Below, one piece after another: positions 17,951-26,975 of a DNA stretch of 64,000 nt (the stretch's first letter is position 1; each line of letters opens with the position of its first letter). A program made the translations under genes and the position numbers. The stretch is from Fodinibius sp. Rm-B-1B1-1 (GTDB lineage: Bacteria > Bacteroidota > Rhodothermia > Balneolales > Balneolaceae). Below the pieces are notes generated by a model, which had not been told where the DNA came from, made no database searches, and saw only the letters and a list, made by a program, of their open reading frames with translations. The stretch spans positions 1,302,001 through 1,366,000 of the forward strand of contig NZ_JBCFYD010000001.1 in assembly GCF_038594945.1 (NCBI RefSeq), written 5' to 3'.

Positions 17951-19492
17951 TTAGTTGTTAAATATTTTTTGATATTTCCCCTCTAACATAGTCACTTCAT
18001 CTTCGGTCAACGCCTCAAATTCTTTAGTCCGTGCACGCTTGGATAACGTGCCATCATTTTGACGTAAGAATCCTATAAGGTTTTCCATATCCTTATCAGG
18101 CATATCAAAATGCTCTGCTATAAACGTTCTCATCTTGTCATGTCGCTCCAGGTACTGAACTTCTTCCGGTAACGTATCGGTAACCGTTTCCTCTACGCAT
18201 TCATATAGAAATTCAGCATGTTTGGTAGCATCAAAGTATCTGTATAGATCAATCGTGTCATTTAAGACTTCGACATTTCCATCTGGTGTTGCCTCCCATT
18301 CAATGAAGTCAAGCTGTAGCTTGGAATAAGATTCCAGTACCTCCCTATACTCATCAATCCGGTCAAGAATAACTGCTGAAACAGGAAAAATAAGTCCTTT
18401 GGGGGCAAACCCTTTCTTTGCTAACACATGATGTATTAAGTATCGATGTACACGACCGTTTCCGTCTGCGAAGGGATGGATAAATACGAAGCCAAAAGCA
18501 ATGAGAGTGGCTGCTAATACCGGATCATAGTCACTATCAATTAGTGATTGGTTCGTTTTTAGTAAACCTTCCATGAGTTGGGGGAGATCTTGCCACTTTG
18601 CAGAAATATGATCTGGAACCGGCTTGCTATTCACTCTATTATGGACGCCTATAAATCCTCCTTCCTGGCGCCAGCCCATATCTACAAATCGCCGATCTTC
18701 TATGACAATCTCTTGTAGTCGTAGTAATTCATCCTTTGTAAGGTCTTTCTGGCCAGCCTGACCAATGGCCTTGCCCCAACGTTCCGCACGATTTTCTGGA
18801 GGTGTTTCGCCCTCAATGGCATAGGAGGCTTTGGAATCTTTGAGCAGAAGAAATGCTGCAGCACGTGATAATAAATCAGGATGAACCTTACCTATCGTGT
18901 TTTTTACTTTTTTTTCTAAGTCCTCAACACTAATGTTTTCGAGCTTTTCTGTCCGTCTTACCAATGGGCAAAAATCCCTATTTCCTGGTAAGTTATTCCA
19001 AACTCTATGGCGCTTCGATCGTTCTTTAGGTCCGGGATATTGTAACGCAGGATCTAAGGCCTCGGTATAGTTGCCTGATTTAGCATCTTCTATATTAAGT
19101 TTTTCTTCCATCAACCATTCATAGAAAAACCATATACGCCGGCTATTACGGCCGGTGGGTTGATCCTGAACGATAGTCTCAATTTCAGTCTTCTCTATTT
19201 CTTCAAAGAGATTTTTTAAGATCAGTAGGTCAATTCCTTCATATCTAAAAGCAAAAGTTAAATGCCCAAGTAAGGTTTGGTCTGGTTCCTGTACTGTCCT
19301 AAATACCTGCCATTTACCTTCTGTATAGCTTCTGTGTTTCTCACTTATTGCAGAAAGAAGTTCAGGTAATGGTACTTCTAAATCATACCGGTAAATTAAT
19401 GCACTATACCCAGCCAGCTTCATGTTAGTTTCAGGAAGGGTATATTTACGAAAAACGGTTACATTATCTGAAAATCGATTATTTTTGGGCAT
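17951..19492 (-). CDS. Fic-domain protein (predicted AMPylase), long form
   Basis: A 513-residue protein with a central Fic core, 'HPFADGNGRVHRYLIHHVL', which carries the catalytic His and the Gly/Asn/Arg of the HPFx(D/E)GNGR motif. Upstream of it, 'SYAIEG' fits the (S/T)xxxE(G/N) inhibitory helix, so the protein should be autoinhibited (class II). Fic enzymes transfer AMP or other nucleotides to target hydroxyls. The N-terminal ~200 residues and the C-terminal ~100 are helical and not recognised. It is divergent from the PLD-like gene, with a short repeat-bearing region between them. Confidence 0.88.
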   Translation of the reverse strand: MPKNNRFSDNVTVFRKYTLPETNMKLAGYSALIYRYDLEVPLPELLSAISEKHRSYTEGKWQVFRTVQEPDQTLLGHLTFAFRYEGIDLLILKNLFEEIEKTEIETIVQDQPTGRNSRRIWFFYEWLMEEKLNIEDAKSGNYTEALDPALQYPGPKERSKRHRVWNNLPGNRDFCPLVRRTEKLENISVEDLEKKVKNTIGKVHPDLLSRAAAFLLLKDSKASYAIEGETPPENRAERWGKAIGQAGQKDLTKDELLRLQEIVIEDRRFVDMGWRQEGGFIGVHNRVNSKPVPDHISAKWQDLPQLMEGLLKTNQSLIDSDYDPVLAATLIAFGFVFIHPFADGNGRVHRYLIHHVLAKKGFAPKGLIFPVSAVILDRIDEYREVLESYSKLQLDFIEWEATPDGNVEVLNDTIDLYRYFDATKHAEFLYECVEETVTDTLPEEVQYLERHDKMRTFIAEHFDMPDKDMENLIGFLRQNDGTLSKRARTKEFEALTEDEVTMLEGKYQKIFNN

Positions 19493-19551
19493 AATTTATA
19501 CATATCGATTACCAATTATTTTGATACTAATATTGCCAAAATTGATTACTT

Positions 19552-19602
19552 TTTATAAAAAACGTTTATATAAGAGGGTAATTTACAAAAAACGTTTATA
19601 TA
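19552..19602. repeat. two 21-bp direct repeats spaced 30 bp apart
   Basis: 19552-19572 and 19582-19602 match at 20 of 21 positions around the core AAAAAACGTTTATATA. They lie in the 152-bp region between the Fic gene and the divergent PLD-like gene, where paired operator sites would be expected. A third, weaker AT-rich match precedes the PLD start. Confidence 0.5.
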
Positions 19603-19644
19603 TTCTCCTAATCTGATTTATTAATAAATTTATATAAGGGGAAA

Positions 19645-20322
19645 ATGGCAGAATTCTTAACTACAATTGGCATTTCATCAAAGCTTGAGGATATAATAAA
19701 TTATTCAAAACAAGAGCTCATACTTATATCACCTTACTATCAACTTTCAGAGACTTTTTATAATCGGATGATTGAAGCCTCCAGACGAGGTGTAAACATC
19801 ACTATAGTTTTTGGAAAGAAACGACTTAAGAGTAATGAATTTTACACATTTGCTGAGATTCCCCAATTGGAGCTACTTTACTGTCACAATCTTCATGCGA
19901 AATGTTATTTCAATGAAGTGGATATGGTCGTTTGTTCCATGAATATGTATGCCTATTCTCAACGAAACAATCGTGAGATGGGGGTTTTTATTCAGAGAAA
20001 TAATGATCATGATTTCTTTAACAAAGCCAAACAAGAAGCTTTTTCTATCATTGATTCATCTGAATTGGTAGGATCTAATCGTCAATACTCTAATTCAGTT
20101 CAAACACAAAAGAGTAGTGGTGACTACGGGTTTTGTATTCGATGCGAAACTAAGATCTCTTTTGATATTGGACGACCTTATTGCCAGAGTTGCTTTTCGG
20201 TTTGGATGGATTTTCAAAACCCAGATTATCAAGAAAGTGTTTGCCATTCATGTGGAGTTAAAGAGCCAGCTACTTTAAGAAAACCCTTTTGTTATGGTTG
20301 TTTTACCAATTATATGGTTTGA
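19645..20322 (+). CDS. PLD-like domain protein with two C-terminal zinc ribbons
   Basis: A 225-residue protein. Residues about 1-135 resemble a phospholipase-D-superfamily nuclease domain. 'LHAKCYFNEVDMVVCSMN' matches the HxK...(D)...GSxN motif, but with Glu at the usual Asp position and Cys-Ser in place of Gly-Ser. Only one such motif is present, as in dimeric PLD nucleases. The C-terminal ~70 residues hold two CxxC pairs of the treble-clef/zinc-ribbon kind: 'CIRCETK...YCQSCF' and 'CHSCGVK...FCYGCF'. It lies just upstream of the Dnd-like operon, separated by 364 bp, and may be a nuclease partner of it (inference). Confidence 0.65.
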   Translation: MAEFLTTIGISSKLEDIINYSKQELILISPYYQLSETFYNRMIEASRRGVNITIVFGKKRLKSNEFYTFAEIPQLELLYCHNLHAKCYFNEVDMVVCSMNMYAYSQRNNREMGVFIQRNNDHDFFNKAKQEAFSIIDSSELVGSNRQYSNSVQTQKSSGDYGFCIRCETKISFDIGRPYCQSCFSVWMDFQNPDYQESVCHSCGVKEPATLRKPFCYGCFTNYMV

Positions 20323-20405
20323 AACCCCTTAAATTAGAGTGTAAATTAAATTTCGCTTTTAAGGGCCGATCTCTTTGCTGTCAATAATTATACCATTACT
20401 AAAAT

Positions 20406-20421
20406 CCGGCAAATTTGCCGG
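20406..20421. promoter_or_regulatory. 16-bp perfect palindrome CCGGCAAATTTGCCGG
   Basis: This palindrome is in the 364-bp gap between the PLD-like gene and the Dnd-like operon. It could be an operator for the operon or a weak terminator of the PLD gene. A second weak pairing, CCCTTAAA/TTTAAGGG at about 20336-20364, follows the PLD stop. The rest of 20323-20686 shows nothing else I can name. Confidence 0.35.
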
Positions 20422-20686
20422 TTAGTAAGAAGTTTCTGTGTTTCCATAAAAATTATTCCAGTCTTTGGTCTACTTTTTGGTTCTTATCTTCTACCTATAA
20501 TAAATATAATAACATTAAATTATTCATCTCGAAGTAAAACTGTTACTTATCAGATCAAGGTCAGATTTCTTTTCTCGGAAAGAAATACTCACATTTAGTT
20601 GTATAATAACGGTGTTTTTTAAAGTTCTTTATTTTTTTTAAATAATATTCGGAATGTAAAAATCATAGAGTTGGCGTTATTAGGAA

Positions 20687-22687
20687 ATGAAAATCATTAC
20701 AGACCTTTCTATAGAAGAGCTTATTGCTAAAGAAAATCTTAGTACAAGAGCCTCAAATTTACTTGAGAGAGAGAAATTCAATAATCTTTCGAGTCTACTT
20801 TCTTATTATCAAGCTCATGGTGATTTTAAGAAACTAAAGAGTTGCGGGAATAAGACTTCTGATCAGTTAGTTGCTATATGCAAAAAGTACGGAAGTCTTG
20901 AATATGAAATAGTTAAGAATATAAACTATGCTAGTTTAGAGAAGGATTTAAATAGAAGTCAAAAGCAAATAATTATAAACTATTTCAAGGAGTATAAAGG
21001 TCGCCTTTCTAAAAAAGCGATTAAACATGTGAATGAGTTTTTAGAGGTTAATCCAAGCTTGTCTAAAATTTGCTCAGAATTCTTAGATATAGAAATCTCT
21101 TCTTTTTTAAAGGAAGAAACCCTTTCGAATGAAAAATTGATCAGAGAAGTTAAAAATTTTCAAAAACAGGTTGGTGATTTAGTTCAAAAGGTATACAACA
21201 ATAGGGATGTTGAGGATATCAAAGGGTTTTTAATAAAAAACGATTTTGATAAAAATTTTTCTCAGAATGAAGAGCTAATTAGTATCTGGGAAGAGTTAAG
21301 AAACAAACATAACAAATTTCCTGTGTTTAAATTTTGTGCTAAAGTGATAAACTTAGGGATAGGGTTTAACGAAACAGAACACTACATTTTTAATAATTAT
21401 TTAAATTATTATCAGGAACATACGAGAGCTACTTTAGAGGAAATAGGAGAAGAGGTTGGGCTTACCCGAGAGAGAGTTAGGCAAATAAGAAATAACTTAA
21501 TAGAGGAGTTCAACGACAAATTTCAATTTATTCAGCCACTGTCTTATTCAGTTGATATAGAAAATATATATGATTTAGATTTTGAAACTGGATTTATTTT
21601 TATTTCTGATTCAAAAGTTAAGGAAATTAATGACTCAGAAGGTACTTCTTTTAATAGCCTTTTTATTACTAAAATATTCCACCTCTTCTGCAGAAACTCT
21701 TATGACTTTTTAGGTTATGAGCTAAATTTTCATTCTCAACAGCAACGAAAGAAATATTTGTCGCTTGAGTATCCTTATCTCTTTTCTAAACAGCTACTTA
21801 ATGAGTTTTCCCCAACTAAATTTATCAAAGATATAAAAAAACGCTTAAGTGATGATATAAAGGATAGTTATACTTTAAATTTGAGAGCATATATCTTTAG
21901 GTTTACAAAGTCTACTGATTTAGATCTAATTTCAGTATTAGAAAAGCCTTGCAAGATTATTATAAATAATGAGTTCGAATTGCTGATCAATTTAAATGGA
22001 GAAATAATATTTGAAAGAAATAAAAAGAAATATAATTATGAAATTATAGAGGAAGCTCTTGAAAAGCTGGGGTACGATAAAAATGGATATCATGTAACTG
22101 AAATAAATGAAAAAATAAATGAACTCTATCCTGACATTGATTATAGTGATAACCTTCAAGCTTTAAGTGGAATCATAAATAACTATAAAGCGATATTTAT
22201 TCATATTGGTAGGAGCAGTACTTATGCACTAAAAAAATGGGAGCGAACATTCACTGAATTTAAGGGGGGGACAATAAGGGATATTATTGAAGAATTTTTA
22301 GTAAAAAAGGATAAGCCCCAACACATGTCTGTGATAACAGATCATGTAAACAAGTATCGGGATACTACTACTCAGGTAATTTACTCAAATTTAAAATTAG
22401 ACGATTCAAAACGCTTTGAATTTTTTGGAGAAGGGTTTTTAGGACTAAATGATAAAGACTATAAAAATGAGGATACTGAATTTAATAACCTTAATGGTTT
22501 TGTTTTTTCTAAAAAAAGATTAGAAAAATATATACCTGACTATTATGATAATGTTTTAAAAAATATTAGCAAAGATAATGAGGTACTAGAAGTACAAGTG
22601 AAATCTTCTTTGGATAATAAGATTGATAAAGGAGACTTAGTAGTAAATAGTAATAATATTGTGAGATTTAATGATGAAAAGAGTTGA
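20687..22687 (+). CDS. sigma-like HTH and HARE-HTH protein of Dnd-like operon
   Basis: A 666-residue protein and the first gene of a four-gene operon. Residues about 1-70 resemble the helix-hairpin-helix region of the RNA polymerase alpha C-terminal domain. At about 247-275, 'TLEEIGEEVGLTRERVRQIR' is a sigma-70 region 4-type helix-turn-helix. Two HARE-HTH-like segments follow: one near 'YEIIEEALEKLGYD...HIGRSSTYALKKWE', and one near 'GGTIRDIIEEFLVKKDKP...RFEFFGEGFLGL'. HARE-HTH modules are known from proteins linked to DNA modification and restriction. I infer a DNA-reading or regulatory subunit. The C-terminal end overlaps the next gene by 17 bp. Confidence 0.7.
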   Translation: MKIITDLSIEELIAKENLSTRASNLLEREKFNNLSSLLSYYQAHGDFKKLKSCGNKTSDQLVAICKKYGSLEYEIVKNINYASLEKDLNRSQKQIIINYFKEYKGRLSKKAIKHVNEFLEVNPSLSKICSEFLDIEISSFLKEETLSNEKLIREVKNFQKQVGDLVQKVYNNRDVEDIKGFLIKNDFDKNFSQNEELISIWEELRNKHNKFPVFKFCAKVINLGIGFNETEHYIFNNYLNYYQEHTRATLEEIGEEVGLTRERVRQIRNNLIEEFNDKFQFIQPLSYSVDIENIYDLDFETGFIFISDSKVKEINDSEGTSFNSLFITKIFHLFCRNSYDFLGYELNFHSQQQRKKYLSLEYPYLFSKQLLNEFSPTKFIKDIKKRLSDDIKDSYTLNLRAYIFRFTKSTDLDLISVLEKPCKIIINNEFELLINLNGEIIFERNKKKYNYEIIEEALEKLGYDKNGYHVTEINEKINELYPDIDYSDNLQALSGIINNYKAIFIHIGRSSTYALKKWERTFTEFKGGTIRDIIEEFLVKKDKPQHMSVITDHVNKYRDTTTQVIYSNLKLDDSKRFEFFGEGFLGLNDKDYKNEDTEFNNLNGFVFSKKRLEKYIPDYYDNVLKNISKDNEVLEVQVKSSLDNKIDKGDLVVNSNNIVRFNDEKS

Positions 22688-22865
22688 AGAGATAAAAAAT
22701 AATCAAGAAGATAGGTTAAAAAAATTATGTGAGGAGCATAAAATAGATCATGATTCTCTTAAGAGGCTGATAAAAGCTGAAAAAATAAAAAAACTCTTAA
22801 AGAGGAAGGCTTCGATGCAACAAACAATCTCAAAGGAAATAAATAGGGTTATTAATGAAGATTAA
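22671..22865 (+). CDS. small coiled-coil protein of Dnd-like operon
   Basis: A 64-residue, Lys/Glu-rich protein, almost entirely alpha-helical. It overlaps the upstream gene by 17 bp and the downstream dndD-like gene by 11 bp, so it is translated as part of the operon. Small coiled-coil proteins occur next to DndD-type ATPases in some modification or defence loci, so it is probably a structural partner of the ATPase. The Met at the start is doubled (MMKR), so the exact first codon is uncertain by one. Confidence 0.6.
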   Translation: MMKRVEEIKNNQEDRLKKLCEEHKIDHDSLKRLIKAEKIKKLLKRKASMQQTISKEINRVINED

Positions 22866-24948
22866 AAAGGTACGACTCCAGAATTATCGACAATATTATG
22901 GAGTTAATGAAATTGATCTGACCACGAATTCAGAAGAAAATATAATCTTAATTGGTGGAAAGAATGGATATGGTAAAACGAATCTTCTTCTCGCGTTTGT
23001 TTGGTGCCTTTATGGAGATAGAATTTCGAAAACTGATTCCCTTTTTAGAAAACAAATTCATAAGGATGGTAACTATCCTAAATTTTTAAAGAATACATTA
23101 AATTGGGATGCAAAAAAAGAAGGACAGGTTGAATATTCTGTAGAAATAGAATTTCAAGATTTAAACTTACCGGATTCTTTTAATCAAGAGGCATCATCAT
23201 GTAGAATAAAGAGAAGTGTAAATACTGAAACACTTGAAGAAGACCTATTAGTTTCAATTCCTAATCATAATAATGGCTTATTTAAGGAGGAGGAAGATAA
23301 AATAAACTTTATAAATGATTACCTGATACCTCTGGATGCAACTAAATTTGTGTTTTTTGATGCCGAGAAAATAGCACAAATGGCAGAACTTTCTACCCGG
23401 GAAGAAGGTGAGTTAATGAATGATGCATTGGGTAATATTCTAGGTCTTGATATTTATGAAAATCTGGTAGAGGATTTGAGGCTATATTCAGATAATCTGA
23501 AGAAGGAAGGAGCTACTGGGAATATTAGAGATCAAATAATTGATGCGGAATCTACTATAAAGTTAAAGAGTGCCAATATCGAGAAACATGAAAAGAGAAT
23601 TGCAGAGTTAGAAGAGACAATAACTGACCTGGAAAATAAAATTGATCAATACAATGAGTTTATTAATGATCGGGTTGGGACAAAAGATTCTATTGAAGCT
23701 GTAAATAAACTGCATGAAAGAAAGTCAAAATTAGAAGCTGAAATAAATGATGCTGAAGAAAGGTTTGGAGAAATCGCAGAAATAATACCTTTTGGTCTTG
23801 TTTCTAATTTAATAGAAGAGACAGTAGCACACTTAAATAAACAAGAGTCTATAGAATTGAAAAATAAGGAAGAGAATTCTATAGAGAATAAGGCCGAACG
23901 ATTCGTAGAAAAACTATTCAATAAACCTGAATTTCCACCTAGTGAGGATATGTCATTTTCAGCCAAATCATTTTATGCTGAGAAGGCTAAGAAAGTAGTA
24001 AAAAGTGTTTTTGCTAATGATAATGAGGAGGAAGCATCGCTAAAATTCTATCATGATCTTACAAATTCTGATCAACAGCTTATAGAAGATACATATAATT
24101 TGATTCAGGGCAATATCGATAAATCTTTTAAGGTTCATACAAAAGATCTAATTGCACTTAACAATGAACTTAATGAGGTAAATTCTAAAATACGCCAATT
24201 TGAATCGGAGGCTGCGGATGATGAGGTGATAACTTATCGTGATAGGAAATTACGAGCAAGTAATCAAATTGAGAAGCACAACAAGGAAATTGGAGTTGCT
24301 GAAAATGAAATAAAAAAAATGGAAGATGATATAAAGCAACTCAAGAAAAATAAAAAAATACTTTTAAAGAAAAGTGCTCTTTCCAAAAAGAGACAAAAGG
24401 AAATTGATATTATAGAAGCCTATATTGATTTATTGAATGACTTTATTGTTCAAGAGAAAAAGGAAAAATCTGAACGACTTTCAAATAATATTCTTGATGA
24501 ACTAAGGGTATTAATGCACAAGCTGGCAAATAGAGATACTGATTTAATTTCGGATGTTTCAGTAAATCCATTACCAGATAATGAGGGCTTGAAGATTGAA
24601 TTATTTGATTCAGAAGGAAAAAAATTCAGAAAAGAGTCATTATCAGAAGGTGAAAAGCAATTATATATATCTTCTTTGATAAAGGCTCTTCTTAATGAAG
24701 CAATTCAAAATTTTCCGATTGTAATTGATACCCCACTTGGTAGGCTAGACGAGGAACATATTAGAAATATACTCGAGTATTTTTATCCTAATTTAGCTGA
24801 TCAGGTGATATTAATGACTACAAGTAGTGAAATTCCACCTGCTAGGAAGAAAATTATAGAAGACCAAATTGCAGCTTCATATTTACTTATGAATAAGAAT
24901 AATCAGACAAGTTTTAAGCAAGGATATTTCGGAAATTATGAGAATTAA
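22855..24948 (+). CDS. dndD: DndD-type SMC-like ATPase
   Basis: A 697-residue SMC/Rad50-like ATPase. It opens 'MKIKKVRLQNYRQYYG' with Walker A 'GGKNGYGKTNLLLAFVWCLYG' at residues about 34-42. It has long central coiled coils and ends with the ABC signature 'LSEGEKQLYISSL' and Walker B 'FPIVIDTPLGRLDEEH'. The 'DTPLGRLD' and 'TTSSEI' ends are characteristic of DndD, the ATPase of the Dnd DNA-phosphorothioation systems. No dndC-type PAPS-reductase-like gene or cysteine desulfurase is nearby, so sulfur insertion by this operon alone is not supported. Overlaps both neighbours. Confidence 0.85.
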   Translation: MKIKKVRLQNYRQYYGVNEIDLTTNSEENIILIGGKNGYGKTNLLLAFVWCLYGDRISKTDSLFRKQIHKDGNYPKFLKNTLNWDAKKEGQVEYSVEIEFQDLNLPDSFNQEASSCRIKRSVNTETLEEDLLVSIPNHNNGLFKEEEDKINFINDYLIPLDATKFVFFDAEKIAQMAELSTREEGELMNDALGNILGLDIYENLVEDLRLYSDNLKKEGATGNIRDQIIDAESTIKLKSANIEKHEKRIAELEETITDLENKIDQYNEFINDRVGTKDSIEAVNKLHERKSKLEAEINDAEERFGEIAEIIPFGLVSNLIEETVAHLNKQESIELKNKEENSIENKAERFVEKLFNKPEFPPSEDMSFSAKSFYAEKAKKVVKSVFANDNEEEASLKFYHDLTNSDQQLIEDTYNLIQGNIDKSFKVHTKDLIALNNELNEVNSKIRQFESEAADDEVITYRDRKLRASNQIEKHNKEIGVAENEIKKMEDDIKQLKKNKKILLKKSALSKKRQKEIDIIEAYIDLLNDFIVQEKKEKSERLSNNILDELRVLMHKLANRDTDLISDVSVNPLPDNEGLKIELFDSEGKKFRKESLSEGEKQLYISSLIKALLNEAIQNFPIVIDTPLGRLDEEHIRNILEYFYPNLADQVILMTTSSEIPPARKKIIEDQIAASYLLMNKNNQTSFKQGYFGNYEN

Positions 24949-26521
24949 GAGAAGTAAGAAACAAGATGAGCTGATTACAGAGCTAACTAATATATTTGAT
25001 TTTAAATATGACGGAATTATATCTAGAATTGCATTTGTATATAGTTTAAAGAAGGGTAAAGAGTTTGCACCTAAAGATGCTGAAGATATTCCTTCAGATG
25101 GGAAAGAATTTAGAGACGGAAAAGCAATATTTGGCACTTCTCAAAGTGGTAAAAATTATTATCCGGTTTTCAAAGCGATACTAGATGAATATTACGGGGG
25201 GCGTACTACTGAAGAACAGTTTTCACAGTATTTTAAACTTCATCTAGATCATGGTTTAGCAGCTTTGAAGAATGAGATAGAAGAACTAAATATTACAAAA
25301 GGTGAACATATTGAGCATTTAGCAAGCTTAGTAAATGATAGTTTGGATTTAATTGGAAAAAATGATTCTCCAAAAGGGTATACGAAAAAGGAAAATTGGG
25401 ATTTCCCAGTTTATAATAATCTAGTAGAATTTGAACTAGGTAGTTCGGAAGATAATAAGGTGAACATTCCTTTAAATGATTTAAATGAATTCGATAGCCA
25501 TCATATAGCTATTGCTGGTATGACTGGGGCTGGTAAAACCCAATTAATTAAGGATATATTATACCAAATAAGTAGTAATACAAATCAAAAGCTTAATTAC
25601 ATATTTTTTGATTATAAGGGGGAAGGAGATCCAGATTCTTTAGATCAATTTTTGGATTCAACTAGCGCAAAATTTATCGATTTATTAAATGATCAATTTG
25701 ATTTTAATCCACTAGAATATATTAGTCTTGACTCTGAGAGAGAACAGAACTTCCAAATCCAATCATTTATTGATAGTGTAAGAGCAATTGAAACACAAAT
25801 AGGTGTTAAACAAGAACATCATTTAAAAAAAGTAATTAAAGACTGTTTTGATTCTGCCGATCGCGTACATCCAAGTTTAAATGAAATATCAAATAGACTT
25901 GAAGAGTATTACAGCGAGAATAACATATCACCAGATTCACTTTTAAGTACAATTTCAAAGTTGTCTAGCGGATTATTTAATCGTAGCGAGGAATCAACTA
26001 AACGTATTTTTGATGAAAGTGTCTACTTGAATCTCCCAATTACTTTAGCTGATACAACTAGACAACTTTGTGTTTTCTTGGTTTTAAAATATTTGTTGGA
26101 AATGTTTAGTAAGTCAGATGATACCCAGCCTAAAAAATCATCAAGCATTAAACCCTTAAGATATGTAATTGTAATTGATGAGGCACATGTATATCTCAAA
26201 AACAAGAATGCTAGAAAAATTTTAGAACAATTACTCCGTGTGATAAGATCAAAAGGGGTGGTTGTGGTGATGTTAACTCAAGGAATTGAAGATTTTAGAA
26301 AAGGCGACTTTGATTTCTCCTCGCAAGTTAAAATACCTGTCTGTTTGAATATAAAAACAAAGGATAAAAAAGCACTAGTTAACTTTTTGGGAACCCCATC
26401 TAGTGAATACAAACTGGAAGATGCAGCATCTAAGCTCGAGAATGGCAAGGGATTAGTAAATTTTAAAGAACCTTTACTTTTTGATATCCGTCAATTTTAT
26501 AAAACTATGAGTAGCATTTAA
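24938..26521 (+). CDS. DndE-like domain fused to HerA/FtsK-type ATPase
   Basis: A 527-residue fusion. Residues about 1-115 ('RIKRSKKQDELITELTNIF...ISRIAFVYSLKKG') match a DndE domain. Stand-alone DndE is a small tetramer that binds nicked DNA. The C-terminal ~350 residues are a HerA/FtsK-superfamily translocase: Walker A 'GMTGAGKTQLI' at about 194-204, and Walker B 'VIVIDEAHVYL' at about 410-420. HerA ATPases often drive DNA processing in defence systems. It overlaps dndD by 11 bp. The downstream 190 bp hold no further gene of the operon. Confidence 0.8.
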   Translation: MRIKRSKKQDELITELTNIFDFKYDGIISRIAFVYSLKKGKEFAPKDAEDIPSDGKEFRDGKAIFGTSQSGKNYYPVFKAILDEYYGGRTTEEQFSQYFKLHLDHGLAALKNEIEELNITKGEHIEHLASLVNDSLDLIGKNDSPKGYTKKENWDFPVYNNLVEFELGSSEDNKVNIPLNDLNEFDSHHIAIAGMTGAGKTQLIKDILYQISSNTNQKLNYIFFDYKGEGDPDSLDQFLDSTSAKFIDLLNDQFDFNPLEYISLDSEREQNFQIQSFIDSVRAIETQIGVKQEHHLKKVIKDCFDSADRVHPSLNEISNRLEEYYSENNISPDSLLSTISKLSSGLFNRSEESTKRIFDESVYLNLPITLADTTRQLCVFLVLKYLLEMFSKSDDTQPKKSSSIKPLRYVIVIDEAHVYLKNKNARKILEQLLRVIRSKGVVVVMLTQGIEDFRKGDFDFSSQVKIPVCLNIKTKDKKALVNFLGTPSSEYKLEDAASKLENGKGLVNFKEPLLFDIRQFYKTMSSI

Positions 26522-26714
26522 AAATTCCTTTTTGTGGCTTATTGAAATACTCAGAAGCGAAATATTGAAGTGTTTATTATAGAGTGGTTTTCCTTTATAT
26601 GAAAAAGCTGAAATTATTGCAATATCAGTGGTAAACTGCTTTATTTGAAATCCCTCGGAAATTTTTTACCCAATTTCTGCGTTATACCAATAAATGAACT
26701 AAAGCAATTGTCTT

Positions 26715-26912
26715 ATGCCAGAGAAAGTGGAAAAGTTTGAAGAAATGATTGAAGATCCAACGGCACACCAGTTAAAAGCATATTATGATGCAAAAGAAAA
26801 AGCCTGCCTTGATGCGATGAAATCAACAAAATCTAAAAACCCACATAATAAAGGGTCAAATTTAGCAGATTTTTGGGATTACGTTTATAAACAGTTTTAT
26901 GAAATTCAGTAA
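26715..26912 (+). CDS. small conserved-looking protein, unknown function
   Basis: A 65-residue, charged, helical protein with aromatic C-terminus. It has its own stop-proximal terminator hairpin and is separated from the Dnd-like operon by 193 bp. I do not recognise the family. The strong terminator directly after it supports a real, separate transcript. Confidence 0.5.
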   Translation: MPEKVEKFEEMIEDPTAHQLKAYYDAKEKACLDAMKSTKSKNPHNKGSNLADFWDYVYKQFYEIQ

Positions 26913-26940
26913 ATCATAGATTTATTTTAGGATATATTTT

Positions 26941-26975
26941 AAAAGGCTTGCAGAATTTTCTGCAAGCCTTTTTTA
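26941..26975 (+). terminator. rho-independent terminator
   Basis: AAAGGCTTGCAGAA and TTCTGCAAGCCTTT form a 14-bp stem with a 2-nt loop, followed by TTTT. It lies 30 bp after the 65-aa gene. It is a strong intrinsic terminator and closes the 20.7-26.9 kb accessory block on its right side. Confidence 0.85.

Noticed and set aside
20687-26521. A complete phosphorothioation (dndABCDE) locus
   Set aside because: Only DndD and DndE-type parts are present; no DndA/IscS, DndB or DndC-like gene is seen.
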